Assembly: GCF_900114285.1 (NCBI RefSeq)
Contig: NZ_FOSN01000021.1
Span: 1-43,733, forward strand
Source of the DNA: Methylocapsa palsarum
GTDB lineage: Bacteria; Pseudomonadota; Alphaproteobacteria; Rhizobiales; Beijerinckiaceae
DNA: 43,733 bases
Reading direction: 5' to 3'
In this document: positions 33,095 to 41,965 of the stretch, piece by piece
Position numbering within the stretch: position 1 is the stretch's first letter
Layout of the letters: the number at the start of each line of letters is the position of its first letter
Position numbers and translations under genes: made by a program
The notes under the pieces: generated by a model
What the model saw: only the letters and a program-made list of their open reading frames with translations
The model's database searches: none
Told to the model about the DNA's origin: nothing

Positions 33095-33574
33095 TCACGG
33101 AAGGCTTTGGCGTCGCGCCGCCGCTTTGCGGATGCCTGCGCGGTGCGCGACTGGTCCTGGCGTCGTCACACGCTTGGCGAACTGGTTGTCATAGGCCGCC
33201 CGCTGTTCCGGCGTCATAGCCGCCAGTTTCGCGGCGCGAGCGGCCGCCCGCTTTTTCTGGCGTTGGAAGATCATCCGTTCTTTGCGCGCCAAGGCGTCGG
33301 CGTCGGCGCCGGCGTCCGAGGGAGGGAGCTGGAGTTTGTGCCAGTTCTTTCCTTTGGGCGTCTTGCCTCCATGAAATTTACAGCGCCCGTTCGAAAAAAG
33401 CACGAGCTGCTGGCACGGCTCGCCATCGCGCTTGCGGCGGGCGCCGCACCGGCCGGCCGGGCCGGCGGCCAGGCGCTCGGCGTTGATCCGCTTCATGAGA
33501 TCGGAGCAACGTTTGCGCCATGCCGGCGAGCGATGAAAGGTGTAAAGACGTTTGGCCTTGCGAGGAAAAGTCAT
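33095..33574 (-). CDS. HGG zinc-binding protein, 159 aa
   Basis: The middle carries the HGG signature with a Cys4/Cys-His arrangement: RCGARRKRDGEPCQQ, then NGRCKFHGGKTPKGKN. It is the longer cousin of the 11920-12201 protein of element A. A basic N-terminus (FPRKAKRLYTFHRSPAWRKR) and a basic helical tail (ARKERMIFQRQKKRAAARAA) point to nucleic-acid binding. It lies downstream of the P4-type primase, as is common in phage satellites and phages. Confidence 0.6.
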   Translation of the reverse strand: MTFPRKAKRLYTFHRSPAWRKRCSDLMKRINAERLAAGPAGRCGARRKRDGEPCQQLVLFSNGRCKFHGGKTPKGKNWHKLQLPPSDAGADADALARKERMIFQRQKKRAAARAAKLAAMTPEQRAAYDNQFAKRVTTPGPVAHRAGIRKAAARRQSLP

Positions 33575-33908
33575 GCGCGCCTGCCGATGCTGTTTTATCT
33601 AAAAGATGGGGCGAACTTAAATCTGATCGGCCGCCGCGATCCTGCGTTTGGGGGAGGGTTTTTTATACGTGAGACGGGTGCTACGGGTAATCCGGGTTTT
33701 TTTTCCAAAATTACTATACGGATGGGCTGGCCAAAGGGACCATGTGGTTTTACCTCTTTGCGCTAACTTTTAACTTTTAAACACACATACAAGGGCTTCG
33801 TTATCTGACTTACCATTTCACCTGTCTCACTAGTCTCATTCGGCTCTGTCTTTGATTTAATTACGTTTTTTTCGATAAGGGTTGAGCCGGGTGAGCCGGT
33901 ATGACTCA
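33575..33908. other. AT-richer intergenic gap between primase and HGG genes
   Basis: The 334 bp contain T- and A-rich stretches (8 T near 33694, TTTAACTTTTAAAC near 33768) and short GGTGAGCCGG-like repeats near 33890, in contrast to the GC-rich flanks. No gene is seen. The promoter for the 33095-33574 gene, or an origin used by the primase-helicase, could lie here. Confidence 0.35.
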
Positions 33909-35525
33909 CTAATTTTCATCCCAATTTATCGGGGATTTAAGATGATCGCTAAAATGCTCACGACAGATCGTAAGCGCCGGCGGTAAAAATATCCGGCGCT
34001 GCGCGCCACCCGTATCACGAGGCTTGTATTCAGACTCCCTTGTCTCAATTTTCAGCATCTTCCGCAAACTTCGCCAGAACATGGAAACATCTAAAGCACG
34101 CGTATTCTTGCGTTTCGCGAAGGCTTCGTACGAACGATAAACGTCCGTCTTCTGAATTTCTGCTGGCCCCTCTTCCCCCGCAAGCTGCCCTTCGCGCAAG
34201 CAGTCGAGCAGCCAGCTATCGAGCGGCGGAAGCGTCTCGAGCTTTTGTTCGAAGAGCGCGTCCGTTTTGGGGATCGCCGCCAAATCAACACGGGTAAGAT
34301 CGAAGCACTGTAAATAATGCAGAAACGCCGCCGGCCCCGACGTGTTCATTTCATGTTCGAAAGCCTCTCGTTCCGCCGTCGAATGTTTGACTGCCCGCAC
34401 GTCGAAGACGCCATATCGTCGCGCGGCCGGACCGGCCGGGACAACCCAGTCTTTGTTAGAGGTCATGAGTACACGCACGCTATTCTTGCCCACGACTGCC
34501 TCAAGGCCCTTTCGTTCGATCCGCATTGTGTCGTTTGTGATCAAATCCTTGAGAACGCCGTCGCCTGTTTTGTCGCCCGCCCAGGACGCTTCGTCGGCCT
34601 GGAGCAGCAGTGTACGCTCCAAATGCGCGTTGAAGTTTCCGAGGAGGTGTCTCGGCTGAGAAACGGAGGTGTAGCGCGCAGGCATGATCTTGCCGAAATA
34701 TTTTCCGACAGCGGTTTTGCCGCCGCCCTCTTCTCCTCTGAGGACCAGCGCCACGCCTGGCTTCTTTCCGGGGTTTTGGATTATGTCCGCGAAGAAGGCG
34801 ACTACCCAATCGAAATGTGCTTCGTTGCCTCCGCAGACGTTGTTTTTAAGATGCGCTAGCAGCAAGTCGCAGCTAGCGTTCGCGTCCGCCGCGACACTCC
34901 ACCCACGAAACAAGTTATATGCTCCGGCCACGTTTTCGCCCGGAGCGAAGACGAGTTCCTCGTAACCCCTGCGCTGACGGTGCGCTAGCCAAAGGCTCGC
35001 GACGCCTGTCTGCTTGCCGCCGACGGGCACCATATCGTTCGCGAATTTCGTCCGGAAGTCCGCAACTTTCAGGAAAGCAATTCTCGGAACTCCGTCGCGC
35101 CCGCTTGTCTCGCTCAGCACCCTGACGTTGCTGCCTAACGTAATCAACGCATGGTCTTTGTTTAGCCTTTGAACAGCCCGCTCAACCTCGTCAATCTCGG
35201 GCGCAGGCAACAAAAACGAGGGGTTGGTGAGATCGTCGCTCCACAGCCAACCAGTCTCAAGCATCTGTTCTACGAAGGCTGTTCTATCCCGGCCGACGCA
35301 ATGCGAATGAAGGCAATGTACCAGAAAACCTTTGCTCTCGGCTTCTCCGGCGTTAATCGCCATTGTTGCTGTGTCAGGCTTCTCCGTCGGCGAATGCTCT
35401 GCGTCAAAGGGGCATTCAATGGCGTGCTTCCCTTCTGCGCATGATCCCCTGAAAACATCAGGAGCGCGAGTTTTAAGCGCGTCGACAATTTTGAACCGTT
35501 GCCCAAATCCTCCGGCCCACTTCAT
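33909..35525 (-). CDS. P4/D5-type phage or satellite primase-helicase (DUF5906-like), 538 aa
   Basis: This is a superfamily 3-type ATPase: Walker A GEEGGGKT (about residues 264-271), Walker B LLLQADEA (about 306-313), the following motif LKDLITNDTMRIERKGLE, and a sensor Asn in VLMTSNKDWVVP. Near the N-terminus a zinc-ribbon-like set (ECPFDAEHS and VHCLHSHCVGRD) marks the primase side. The C-terminal part has a winged-helix look (DVYRSYEAFAKRKNTRALDV). It should unwind and help prime replication of element B. The gene is intact and coupled to the upstream gene by ATGA. Confidence 0.85.
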   Translation of the reverse strand: MKWAGGFGQRFKIVDALKTRAPDVFRGSCAEGKHAIECPFDAEHSPTEKPDTATMAINAGEAESKGFLVHCLHSHCVGRDRTAFVEQMLETGWLWSDDLTNPSFLLPAPEIDEVERAVQRLNKDHALITLGSNVRVLSETSGRDGVPRIAFLKVADFRTKFANDMVPVGGKQTGVASLWLAHRQRRGYEELVFAPGENVAGAYNLFRGWSVAADANASCDLLLAHLKNNVCGGNEAHFDWVVAFFADIIQNPGKKPGVALVLRGEEGGGKTAVGKYFGKIMPARYTSVSQPRHLLGNFNAHLERTLLLQADEASWAGDKTGDGVLKDLITNDTMRIERKGLEAVVGKNSVRVLMTSNKDWVVPAGPAARRYGVFDVRAVKHSTAEREAFEHEMNTSGPAAFLHYLQCFDLTRVDLAAIPKTDALFEQKLETLPPLDSWLLDCLREGQLAGEEGPAEIQKTDVYRSYEAFAKRKNTRALDVSMFWRSLRKMLKIETRESEYKPRDTGGAQRRIFLPPALTICREHFSDHLKSPINWDEN

Positions 35526-36031
35526 AAGATCGACGACTTTGCCAGTGCTGCGATCGGTCCAGGAACAGAGCGCTCAGAGAATGCCGCCCGGGGCCGGCCG
35601 CGTCGGCCTTCGGCAGCTCGGTCGCGGAGGAGCGCCACGCCTCCGAGCAGCGCGAATTTCATGGAAGACAGGAGGTGCAGATCAGCCTGCGGCTTTCCGG
35701 TCAGAGAAAGCTCGATCGCGATGAGATTATCGACGGCCCATTTCGTTAGCCGCGGTTCGATCATCAATTCGTCATATCGGTCCGGCGCCTGTTCGATGCG
35801 CCGCATAGCTTCCTGCAGGATAAGCTTGCGCCACGGTTCAGCGCGAGGTGACGGTGCGCTCATGATTTGGCCCCGCCTAGCTCGAGCCTCGCGGAAGCTC
35901 TCCCCTCTTTTCGCTCGTGCCTTCGGTAGGCTGCTTGCGCCAGCCGCCGCGCTACGCGTGCTGAGCGCATCCGCAGCGAGCCAAGCGGCGACGTTGCTCT
36001 GTGAATTAAGTTGAGGCTTGATCGTTTTCAC
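35522..36031 (-). CDS. hypothetical protein upstream of the primase, 169 aa
   Basis: The GTG at 36031 overlaps the previous stop (GTGA); an inner ATG at 35863 (MSAPSPRAEPWRKLILQEAM) is an alternative and marks where the conserved-looking part starts. That part is helical (RRIEQAPDRYDELMIEPRLT, AVDNLIAIELSLTGKPQADL) and ends in a basic tail. No family is recognised. Position suggests a replication accessory of element B. Confidence 0.5.
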   Translation of the reverse strand: MKTIKPQLNSQSNVAAWLAADALSTRSAAAGASSLPKARAKRGESFREARARRGQIMSAPSPRAEPWRKLILQEAMRRIEQAPDRYDELMIEPRLTKWAVDNLIAIELSLTGKPQADLHLLSSMKFALLGGVALLRDRAAEGRRGRPRAAFSERSVPGPIAALAKSSIL

Positions 36032-36455
36032 AGAAAATACTCCGCATTCGTTGGCGCCGGGCTGTGGCGCGGTTGTTGCTCAGGGCCGGTCAGCGCCAAG
36101 CGCGACGGCCCGAGCTCTTCCTCAGCCTCTTCGATCGCAAGGCAGGACAGCAGGACGTCGAGCGCTCGCATGGCGTTGTTTCGCTGTGGCCGCCGCATCG
36201 GCCTGTCGTTCTCCGCGGCGCCATCAACAAGCCTTCGAAGATATCGACGGCTTCAGCCACGCCGGCGTCGGCAAATGGCAGCGTGAAGCGGCCTGCGACA
36301 GCCTCGACGCGAGCTCGGGCGCCGAGGCACTCCGGCGTATCGCAACAGGCAACGAGCAGCGCAAATGTCCGCAGGTCGCGAACGCGCCGGCCGAAAGCAG
36401 CCTCGAACAGTGCTGACGCGTTGGATTGGTCCGGGCGCCGGATTGTTGCTTGCAA
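36028..36455 (-). pseudogene. hypothetical early protein of element B, frameshifted
   Basis: The frame from 36455 (RRVRDLRTFALLVACCDTPE, GRFTLPFADAGVAEAVDIFE) loses coding character after FEGL. The neighbouring frame then gives VDGAAENDRPMRRPQRNNAM, RALDVLLSCLAIEEAEEELG and a stop at 36028-36030, which overlaps the next GTG. One added C in GGCTTG (GGCCTTG) near 36228 joins them as FEGLVDG into about 143 aa. No family is recognised. Confidence 0.5.
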
Positions 36456-36482
36456 ACAGATCAGCCGCCCGCGTGCGGCTGG

Positions 36483-36827
36483 TCACGCCGCACCGCCGCT
36501 CGTGCGCCAACTCGCCCGCGCGAGTTCGGAGCGCTTGGCGCGCGCCGCCTTGCCGCGGTCCGACGGTGCCCAGGGCTCGGCGCTCCCAATCAGCTTGACG
36601 AGGCCCGGGGTCTCTACCAGCACACGCCCGGCAACGCGGCGCAGAACTAAGCGGCCCTGGCTCGCCATGCGGTAGATCGAAGTTGAGGAAATGCCGCTTA
36701 CCTGACTGGCCAGTTGAAGCGGAACGAGCGGGCGTTCCGACCAAGGCAATTCATCCTTTTTGGAGGGGGAGGTTTTGCGCGTCCGCGGCACGGCGGTAGA
36801 CGAACGCGGGTCTTTTGTGCTCAGCAT
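36483..36827 (-). CDS. excisionase/MerR-like helix-turn-helix protein of element B, 114 aa
   Basis: I start at 36827 (MLSTKDPRSSTAVPRTRKTS). The central block, LVPLQLASQVSGISSTSIYR followed by MASQGRLVLRRVAGRVLVET, is a winged helix of the AlpA/Xis type. A basic N-terminal arm and a basic tail (RGKAARAKRSELARASW) flank it. It lies 287 bp from the right attachment repeat, matching an excisionase or early regulator position, but no intact integrase is nearby. Confidence 0.65.
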   Translation of the reverse strand: MLSTKDPRSSTAVPRTRKTSPSKKDELPWSERPLVPLQLASQVSGISSTSIYRMASQGRLVLRRVAGRVLVETPGLVKLIGSAEPWAPSDRGKAARAKRSELARASWRTSGGAA

Positions 36828-37113
36828 GGTAGCCCCTCCGGTTATTGAGGATACCAAAATACCCCAGGAGATCAGTGTTGTGTAAAAACCCATTTACAAA
36901 AAATCGACCTGGGTAAGCCGATGATCGCGCATCTCAGGAGAGTTGTGCACCCCGCCCTCGTTCGCCATAGCGGGGGCGGCATATCGCTTTTTCCATTCCG
37001 TCATGACACGCTGCCAGCGAATGAGGCTTAAAATCACATCGCTGGCGGGAATGTTTGGCCGCCCCAGCGCCGCTTCCCTTACGATTTGCGGGGAAAAAGC
37101 GGCTTGAGCGGCC

Positions 37114-37157
37114 CTTTCACGGCGAAAACAGGGGTTCGATTCCCCTTGGGCGCGCCA
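37114..37157 (+). repeat. attachment site: 3' part of tRNA-Glu(UUC), copy 2 (right end of element B)
   Basis: This stretch is identical over 44 bp to 19261-19304, with the same anticodon-loop start (CTTTCAC) and acceptor end (GCGCGCCA). The preceding sequence does not fold as a tRNA 5' half. The next bases (GCGAAAGCCGGCTCACAC) resemble those after copy 1 (ACGAAATC... GCCGTCTCACAC), so similarity extends a little beyond the core. Confidence 0.85.
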
Positions 37158-37231
37158 GCGAAAGCCGGCTCACACGGCTTGTCTCGCGCAAGGCGTCGCG
37201 GCCACGCATCCGCCCAAGGAAAGAAGCCTCT

Positions 37232-37489
37232 CTAGCCCCGGCTGGGATGGCGTTTGTGATGCGCGTGGCTGCTATGCCTGTGTTTCTTGAGGCCCCAGCT
37301 CGACGCGATCGACGGTCCCGCCGTGTAGCCGACGACGCCGCCGGCAACCAGCCCGATCGGCCCTCCGACAAGGGCTCCGGCCAAGGCGCCCATCGCGCCG
37401 TCCCCGAGTCGCTCCTGCCCGTTGGCGAAGGTCGGACGGAGGAACAAAAGCGACAAGATCGCGATCGTGGCCAAATGCTTTTTCGTCAT
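37232..37489 (-). CDS. exported glycine-zipper protein, 85 aa
   Basis: Residues 1-24 form a signal peptide (LATIAILSLLFLRPTFANG). A glycine-zipper segment follows (GDGAMGALAGALVGGPIGLV then AGGVVGYTAGP), which packs as a membrane hairpin or oligomer in outer-membrane-associated proteins. The tail is His/Lys-rich (HRHSSHAHHKRHPSRG) and could bind metal. This is the first gene right of the island boundary and probably host. Confidence 0.7.
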   Translation of the reverse strand: MTKKHLATIAILSLLFLRPTFANGQERLGDGAMGALAGALVGGPIGLVAGGVVGYTAGPSIASSWGLKKHRHSSHAHHKRHPSRG

Positions 37490-37831
37490 GAAAGCTCCGG
37501 GGATTTTTGCGCGACGATCGCGACGCAGAGCGCCGACCGCAATTCCCCGTAACCGCTAAAAGAGGTTCTTTTTCGGCAGGTTCTTTTTCCGGCAGGTCCT
37601 TCCGCGTGAGCGCGCGTCTCGCATGCCCGTGTCGTCTCGCCGAAAGATCGATCACTGGAAAAAACGAACATTGCAGCGGCCCTTTGAAGCCAACGATGCC
37701 GCAGACGCCGCGATCGGGACTCGCCGGTGATTTAAACTGGGACAAGCCCGAGAACGGCGGCTCCGTCATGGCTTTGCAATAAATGACTGACATATGGCTT
37801 GCAGATAAAATGGCGTTTGCGGGAGAAATTA

Positions 37832-39406
37832 ATGATGCTGAGGAAAATGCTGATCGGCCTCGTGACCGCGGCTTCGATAGGCGTGAGCGCCCAGGCCGAC
37901 GACGTCCGCCATGTGCTGCTGATCAGCGTCGACGGACTCCACGCTTTGGATGTCACCCACTATGTTGAGAGCCGTCCTAGATCGGCTCTGGCCGAATTGT
38001 CCGGACACGGCGTCACCTACACCAACGCCCGCACGCCTGCTAATTCAGATTCCTTCCCCGGTTTGCTCGCGCTGGTGACGGGCGGATCGCCAGTCTCCCA
38101 CGGGATCTTCTACGACGTCAGCTATGATCGCAAGCTGTTTGATCCGACGAATACGACCTGTTCGGGAACGCCTGGCAACACGATCGTTTTCGATGAGAGC
38201 ATCGACGCCTACAATGGCGTCATTTCTCTCAATAGCATCGACCCCTCTAAGCTCCCTCGTGGACGGAACAGATCTGGCGAATGCGTCGCCGTTTATCCCC
38301 ACGATGCGATCAGGACGAACACAATCTTCGAAGTGGTCAAGAAAAATGGCGGTGCTACTGCCTGGGCGGACAAGCATCCGGCGTATGACCTTGTCAACGG
38401 TCCGTCCGGCAAGGGCGTCGACGATCTCTACACCCCCGAGATCACCAACGTCGGCGGGTTTGACGCCACGACCAGCGTCGATTGCACGATCGCTAACGAT
38501 CAATTGAAGGTGAACGCGATCCTCAACGAGATCAAGGGCCTCACGCATGATGGCAAGCCGGGCGCCCGCACGCCGGCTGTGTTCGGCATGAATTTCCAGG
38601 CCGTCAGCGTCGCGCAGAAGCTTTCCGCCGACAAAGGCGGTTGCCCGTCAGCGAAGCACGTCGGTCAGCCGGGCGGCTACAAAGACGGTCTCGGGACGCC
38701 GACCGAGGTTCTCGCCTACGGTTTGGAGGAAACGGATGAGGCGCTGGCGAGCATGATCAAGGCGCTCAAGGATCAGCATCTCTATGAGTCCACACTGTTC
38801 ATCGTCTCCGCCAAGCACGGTCAATCACCGATCAATCCCGAGAAGGTCAACAAGCCGGGACATTTCGCGGATCTCGTGGCGGCTCTTCCGGACGCCGGAA
38901 GCAGCACCGCGGCCAAGGCCATAGCGGACGCCGGCAACTGCAGCGCCGGAGCCTGCGGGTTCGTCCAGGATGACGATATCGCGCTGATCTGGCTCGCGGA
39001 TCAAAGCAAGACGAACGAGGTGGCCGCTTATCTCAACACGAACGCCAAGGCGCTATTTATCGACGAAGTGCTCGCTGGAGACGAACTCAAGTTAAAGTTC
39101 AACGATCCGGCGCACGACAGCCGCACGCCGGACATTATCGTGCAGCCGCAATACGGAACGATCTACACAACATCAAAGAAGAAAAACGCCGAGCACGGCG
39201 GATTTAGCTTTGGCGACGCCAATGTCGCTCTGATCGTCTCCAATCCGCGCCTGCGCGAGGCCGTAGTGAAAACGCCGGTCGCGACCTCTCAGGTCGCGCC
39301 GACGATCCTGCGGGCGCTTGAGATCGATCCAAACTCCCTGAATTCGGTCCAGGTCGAACACACCGACATTTTGCCCGGCCTCTGGAATGGTTCCGATCAT
39401 CACTAA
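37832..39406 (+). CDS. secreted type I phosphodiesterase/nucleotide pyrophosphatase-family protein, 524 aa
   Basis: The start at 37832 (or 37835) follows GGGAGAAATTA; the longer frame to 37799 has no site. A signal peptide ends SAQA (about residue 23). The alkaline-phosphatase superfamily pattern is seen in HVLLISVDGLHALD (first metal Asp), NARTPANSDSFPGLLALVTG (nucleophile Thr/Ser region), HGIFYDV, then FIVSAKHGQSPI and EHGGFSFGDANVALIVS (metal-binding His/Asp). It probably hydrolyses phosphodiester or pyrophosphate bonds in the periplasm; the substrate is unknown. A terminator follows at 39518-39545. Confidence 0.8.
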   Translation: MMLRKMLIGLVTAASIGVSAQADDVRHVLLISVDGLHALDVTHYVESRPRSALAELSGHGVTYTNARTPANSDSFPGLLALVTGGSPVSHGIFYDVSYDRKLFDPTNTTCSGTPGNTIVFDESIDAYNGVISLNSIDPSKLPRGRNRSGECVAVYPHDAIRTNTIFEVVKKNGGATAWADKHPAYDLVNGPSGKGVDDLYTPEITNVGGFDATTSVDCTIANDQLKVNAILNEIKGLTHDGKPGARTPAVFGMNFQAVSVAQKLSADKGGCPSAKHVGQPGGYKDGLGTPTEVLAYGLEETDEALASMIKALKDQHLYESTLFIVSAKHGQSPINPEKVNKPGHFADLVAALPDAGSSTAAKAIADAGNCSAGACGFVQDDDIALIWLADQSKTNEVAAYLNTNAKALFIDEVLAGDELKLKFNDPAHDSRTPDIIVQPQYGTIYTTSKKKNAEHGGFSFGDANVALIVSNPRLREAVVKTPVATSQVAPTILRALEIDPNSLNSVQVEHTDILPGLWNGSDHH

Positions 39407-39517
39407 CGATGGAAACACTTATAGAAAGGGCTCGACTTAAATCCGGGCTTTTTCACATGCAGGAAATTTCCGGCGCCGCATTCCGTAACGACGGCGCCGC
39501 AATCACGTCTCCCGAAT

Positions 39518-39545
39518 AAAAGGCGCCCGACGACGGGCGCCTTTT
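39518..39545. terminator. bidirectional Rho-independent terminator
   Basis: GGCGCCCG (39522-39529) and CGGGCGCC (39534-39541) form a perfect stem with loop ACGA, flanked by AAAA and TTTT. It can end both the phosphodiesterase transcript (plus) and the small-gene transcript (minus). Confidence 0.9.
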
Positions 39546-39600
39546 CTCTATCCGAGGCGAGCCAGGACGCGGAGGCGATGTCGCCTGCGCTTGTCGTTCG

Positions 39601-39791
39601 TTACGGCGCGCCCCAACATTCCTCCAGAGCGGCGCACATGGCGACGAACACCTCCCGCGCGATTTGCCCGAGACACTCCTCGTGAAATCTGGCTTCGCCT
39701 GATAAATGAGATGAAAGCGCAACGCAGCGGCGCCGGCTTCCGTCATTTCATTGCTGATTTCAGCGCCCTCTGGAGATTTTATCTGGTTCAT
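39601..39791 (-). pseudogene. small conserved hypothetical, frameshifted
   Basis: The start at 39791 (MNQIKSPEGAEISNEMTEAG) follows GAGGAGAG. After FHLIYQ the continuing family-like text lies in the neighbouring frame: GEARFHEECLGQIAREVFVA and MCAALEECWGAP, ending at TAA 39601-39603. Adding one G (CAGGCG to CAGGGCG) near 39693 restores about 64 aa. I recall a similar short protein in methanotroph/rhizobial genomes without function. This break lies outside the island. Confidence 0.55.
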
Positions 39792-40021
39792 TTTTTCCAC
39801 TCTCCTCACCTTGTCTTAGACGCTGCATTGGCATGTACGCGACGATGACTCTCTCGTGTCGTTCCCACGAATCTCGCGCTGCGACGACGCGCGCCGATAT
39901 CGCAAGCGCGCCCGTGAGTCTCGCTGAGGCGTCGAACCGCGCATTTCAGTCCGTCTACAGACAGCCCCTCGAACAGCAAAGGATGAGTCAGGTCGGCCAT
40001 CTCGAAGTCCGAAGCGTTCAA
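39760..40021 (-). pseudogene. small conserved hypothetical, frameshifted
   Basis: The frame from about 40021 reads DFEMADLTHPLLFEGLSVDG then L-K and turns non-coding. The neighbouring frame gives NARFDASARLTGALAISARV, VAARDSWERHERVIVAYMPM and a stop at 39760-39762. Removing one A from the AAA near 39940 joins them (GLNARFDA). The end overlaps the start of the next small gene by 32 bases. The start codon is uncertain (an AGGAGG lies near 40040). Confidence 0.5.
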
Positions 40022-40143
40022 GAGCCGCGCTTCGGGACCTCCTATCGCTCATGAGCATTTCCCGGCTCGACGCTCATGAACGCGGTCTTTGGCGCGTTTC
40101 CGGATTCGCCGCCCAAGTGTCGCGCCCGATGCGGCCGCCGATC

Positions 40144-41961
40144 TCAGCGCCGCCAGCGGCGGGCGAGCCTGTCAGGGAAGGTCTCCGCGCGCCTTGTTTC
40201 AGAAACAATCCTCCCCTGATCCAGCCTGATCACCCTGTCGCAGGCGGCGATGGCTGAAGGGCGGTGCGCGACGATGAGGATGGTCAGGTCGCGGCCGAGG
40301 GATTCGATCGCATCGATCACGGCCGCCTCGGTTTCTTGATCGAGGGCGCTCGTCGCCTCGTCGAAGACAAGGACGTCCGCCAGCTTGTAGAGCGCGCGCG
40401 CGATGCCGATGCGCTGTCGCTGACCGCCCGACAGCCTCACGCCGCGCTCGCCTACAGATGTGTCATAGCCCCCAGCCAGCTCGCCGATGAAACCGTCGAT
40501 GTCCGCCTGGCTCGCGGCCTGACGCACGCGATCCATGTCGATTTCCCCGAGCGGGACGCCGAAAGCGATATTTTCCGCAATCGTCGCGTCCGCAAGATAG
40601 ATAAACGGAGGCACATGGGCGATCCGCGCCTGCCAATGCGGGATCATTTCGGCGTCGAGACTAAGTCCATCGACCCGCAAAGCGCCTCGCGTTGGTTGAA
40701 GCAGTCCCATGAACAGATCCATCAGCGTGCTTTTTCCGCTGCCCGTCTTGCCGGTGAAGCCGACCCGTGCGCCTTTTTCGATCGACAGCGAGATATCGCG
40801 CAACACCGGCGGCCCCGCCGCGGAATATTCAAAGCACACCGATTGAAAGGCGACGTCGCGCTCGAACGGCAGTCTGGCTCTGTCGGCCGGAGCAAGGCTG
40901 GCCCTCGGGATGGGCCGATCGAGAATATCGAGAACGTCAAACAGCATCTGGCGATTGCCGGCGATCTGCGCCCAGCTGTAGTACATCGACTGAAACAACG
41001 GCAGGAGCCGCTGCGCGCTGATGGCGAGCGCCCCCAGCACAGGAAGCGCGGCGGCGACGCCGCCCGGACGCCCGCTGAGGATCATCGTCATGCCGGCGAC
41101 CAGCGCCATTCCGAACGCCTCGATCACAAAGCGCGGCGACGACCCGATAAAGAGGCTTCCGGCCTGCGCTTCCTGGAGCGCCCGATCGGCGGCCGCGAAC
41201 TTTCCAGTATAGACCTGCTGCGCCCGGTCGATCAGCACATCCCTAATTCCGCCAAGACCCTCCTGGATGGTCTGGACGCGCTGTGACGCCGCCGCGGCGG
41301 CCGCCTTGCCGTAGGCGCGCAGCCGGCGGCGCGCCGCATAGGCGACCGCAAGGTACATGGCGGCAAAACAGAATGTCGCGGCGAAGGCCGTTCGCGCGTC
41401 GATCGCGACAAGAGCGGCGAAGATGAAAAGCCCGATCACCGCTGCGGAGACAATCTGCAGCACGGGAGACAGAACGCCGAAGATCACGCTTTGCACCTTC
41501 CCGACGCCTGCGATGATTTCGCTCGTGTTGTGCGCGACATGATAGCTGTAGGGTTGATGCAGGGTCCGGCGATACACTTCGACGCTGAGATCATGTCCAA
41601 GCCGCGACATGACTCTGTGGTTCATCCGGATCAGCGCCAGCCTCACCCCTCCGGCGAAAATCGCCGCAAACGCAAAAAGAAGGGTCGCGGGAAACAGCAT
41701 CGCCTGCCGATCGTGCCACCCGAAAACATCAAGCAGGATCGGGGCGAGACGATGCGGGAGCGCCGCATCGGGATTGGCGATCAGCGTCAGAAACGGCAGA
41801 ATCGCTCCGATCGTCATCACCTCGGTGAGCGCGCTGAGCGCCATCAAGGCCGCCACCGGCGCGAGTTGTCTGCGGCGGGCCGGCGAGAAATGCCTGTAGA
41901 GGCGCGTCATCGCGGCGGCGAGACCGCCGGCGAACACGCGCGGACCGCCGCCTGGACACAT
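40144..41961 (-). CDS. ABC transporter, fused permease and ATPase (exporter type)
   Basis: The N-terminal about 320 residues form a six-helix exporter domain (for example VAALMALSALTEVMTIGAIL, VSAAVIGLFIFAALVAI). The ATPase domain is complete: Walker A TGKTGSGKST, signature LSGGQRQRIGIARALY, Walker B VLVFDEATSALD, and H-loop IVAHRPSAI. The start is at 41961 or at MTRLYRHF (41910); neither has a clear SD. Half-size exporters of this kind move lipids, polysaccharide-linked lipids or peptides; the neighbouring beta-helix protein makes a cell-surface polysaccharide link possible. The stop of the 41966-42487 gene is 5 bp upstream. Confidence 0.9.
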   Translation of the reverse strand: MCPGGGPRVFAGGLAAAMTRLYRHFSPARRRQLAPVAALMALSALTEVMTIGAILPFLTLIANPDAALPHRLAPILLDVFGWHDRQAMLFPATLLFAFAAIFAGGVRLALIRMNHRVMSRLGHDLSVEVYRRTLHQPYSYHVAHNTSEIIAGVGKVQSVIFGVLSPVLQIVSAAVIGLFIFAALVAIDARTAFAATFCFAAMYLAVAYAARRRLRAYGKAAAAAASQRVQTIQEGLGGIRDVLIDRAQQVYTGKFAAADRALQEAQAGSLFIGSSPRFVIEAFGMALVAGMTMILSGRPGGVAAALPVLGALAISAQRLLPLFQSMYYSWAQIAGNRQMLFDVLDILDRPIPRASLAPADRARLPFERDVAFQSVCFEYSAAGPPVLRDISLSIEKGARVGFTGKTGSGKSTLMDLFMGLLQPTRGALRVDGLSLDAEMIPHWQARIAHVPPFIYLADATIAENIAFGVPLGEIDMDRVRQAASQADIDGFIGELAGGYDTSVGERGVRLSGGQRQRIGIARALYKLADVLVFDEATSALDQETEAAVIDAIESLGRDLTILIVAHRPSAIAACDRVIRLDQGRIVSETRRAETFPDRLARRWRR

Positions 41962-41965
41962 CAGA

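Noticed and set aside
37060-37157. A complete tRNA-Glu gene at the right repeat
   Set aside because: The bases before the anticodon loop do not form a D arm or an acceptor 5' strand (GCGCCCA expected); only the 3' half is present.
40264-41286. 340-codon plus-strand frame antisense to the ABC exporter
   Set aside because: The ABC transporter motifs on the minus strand are decisive.
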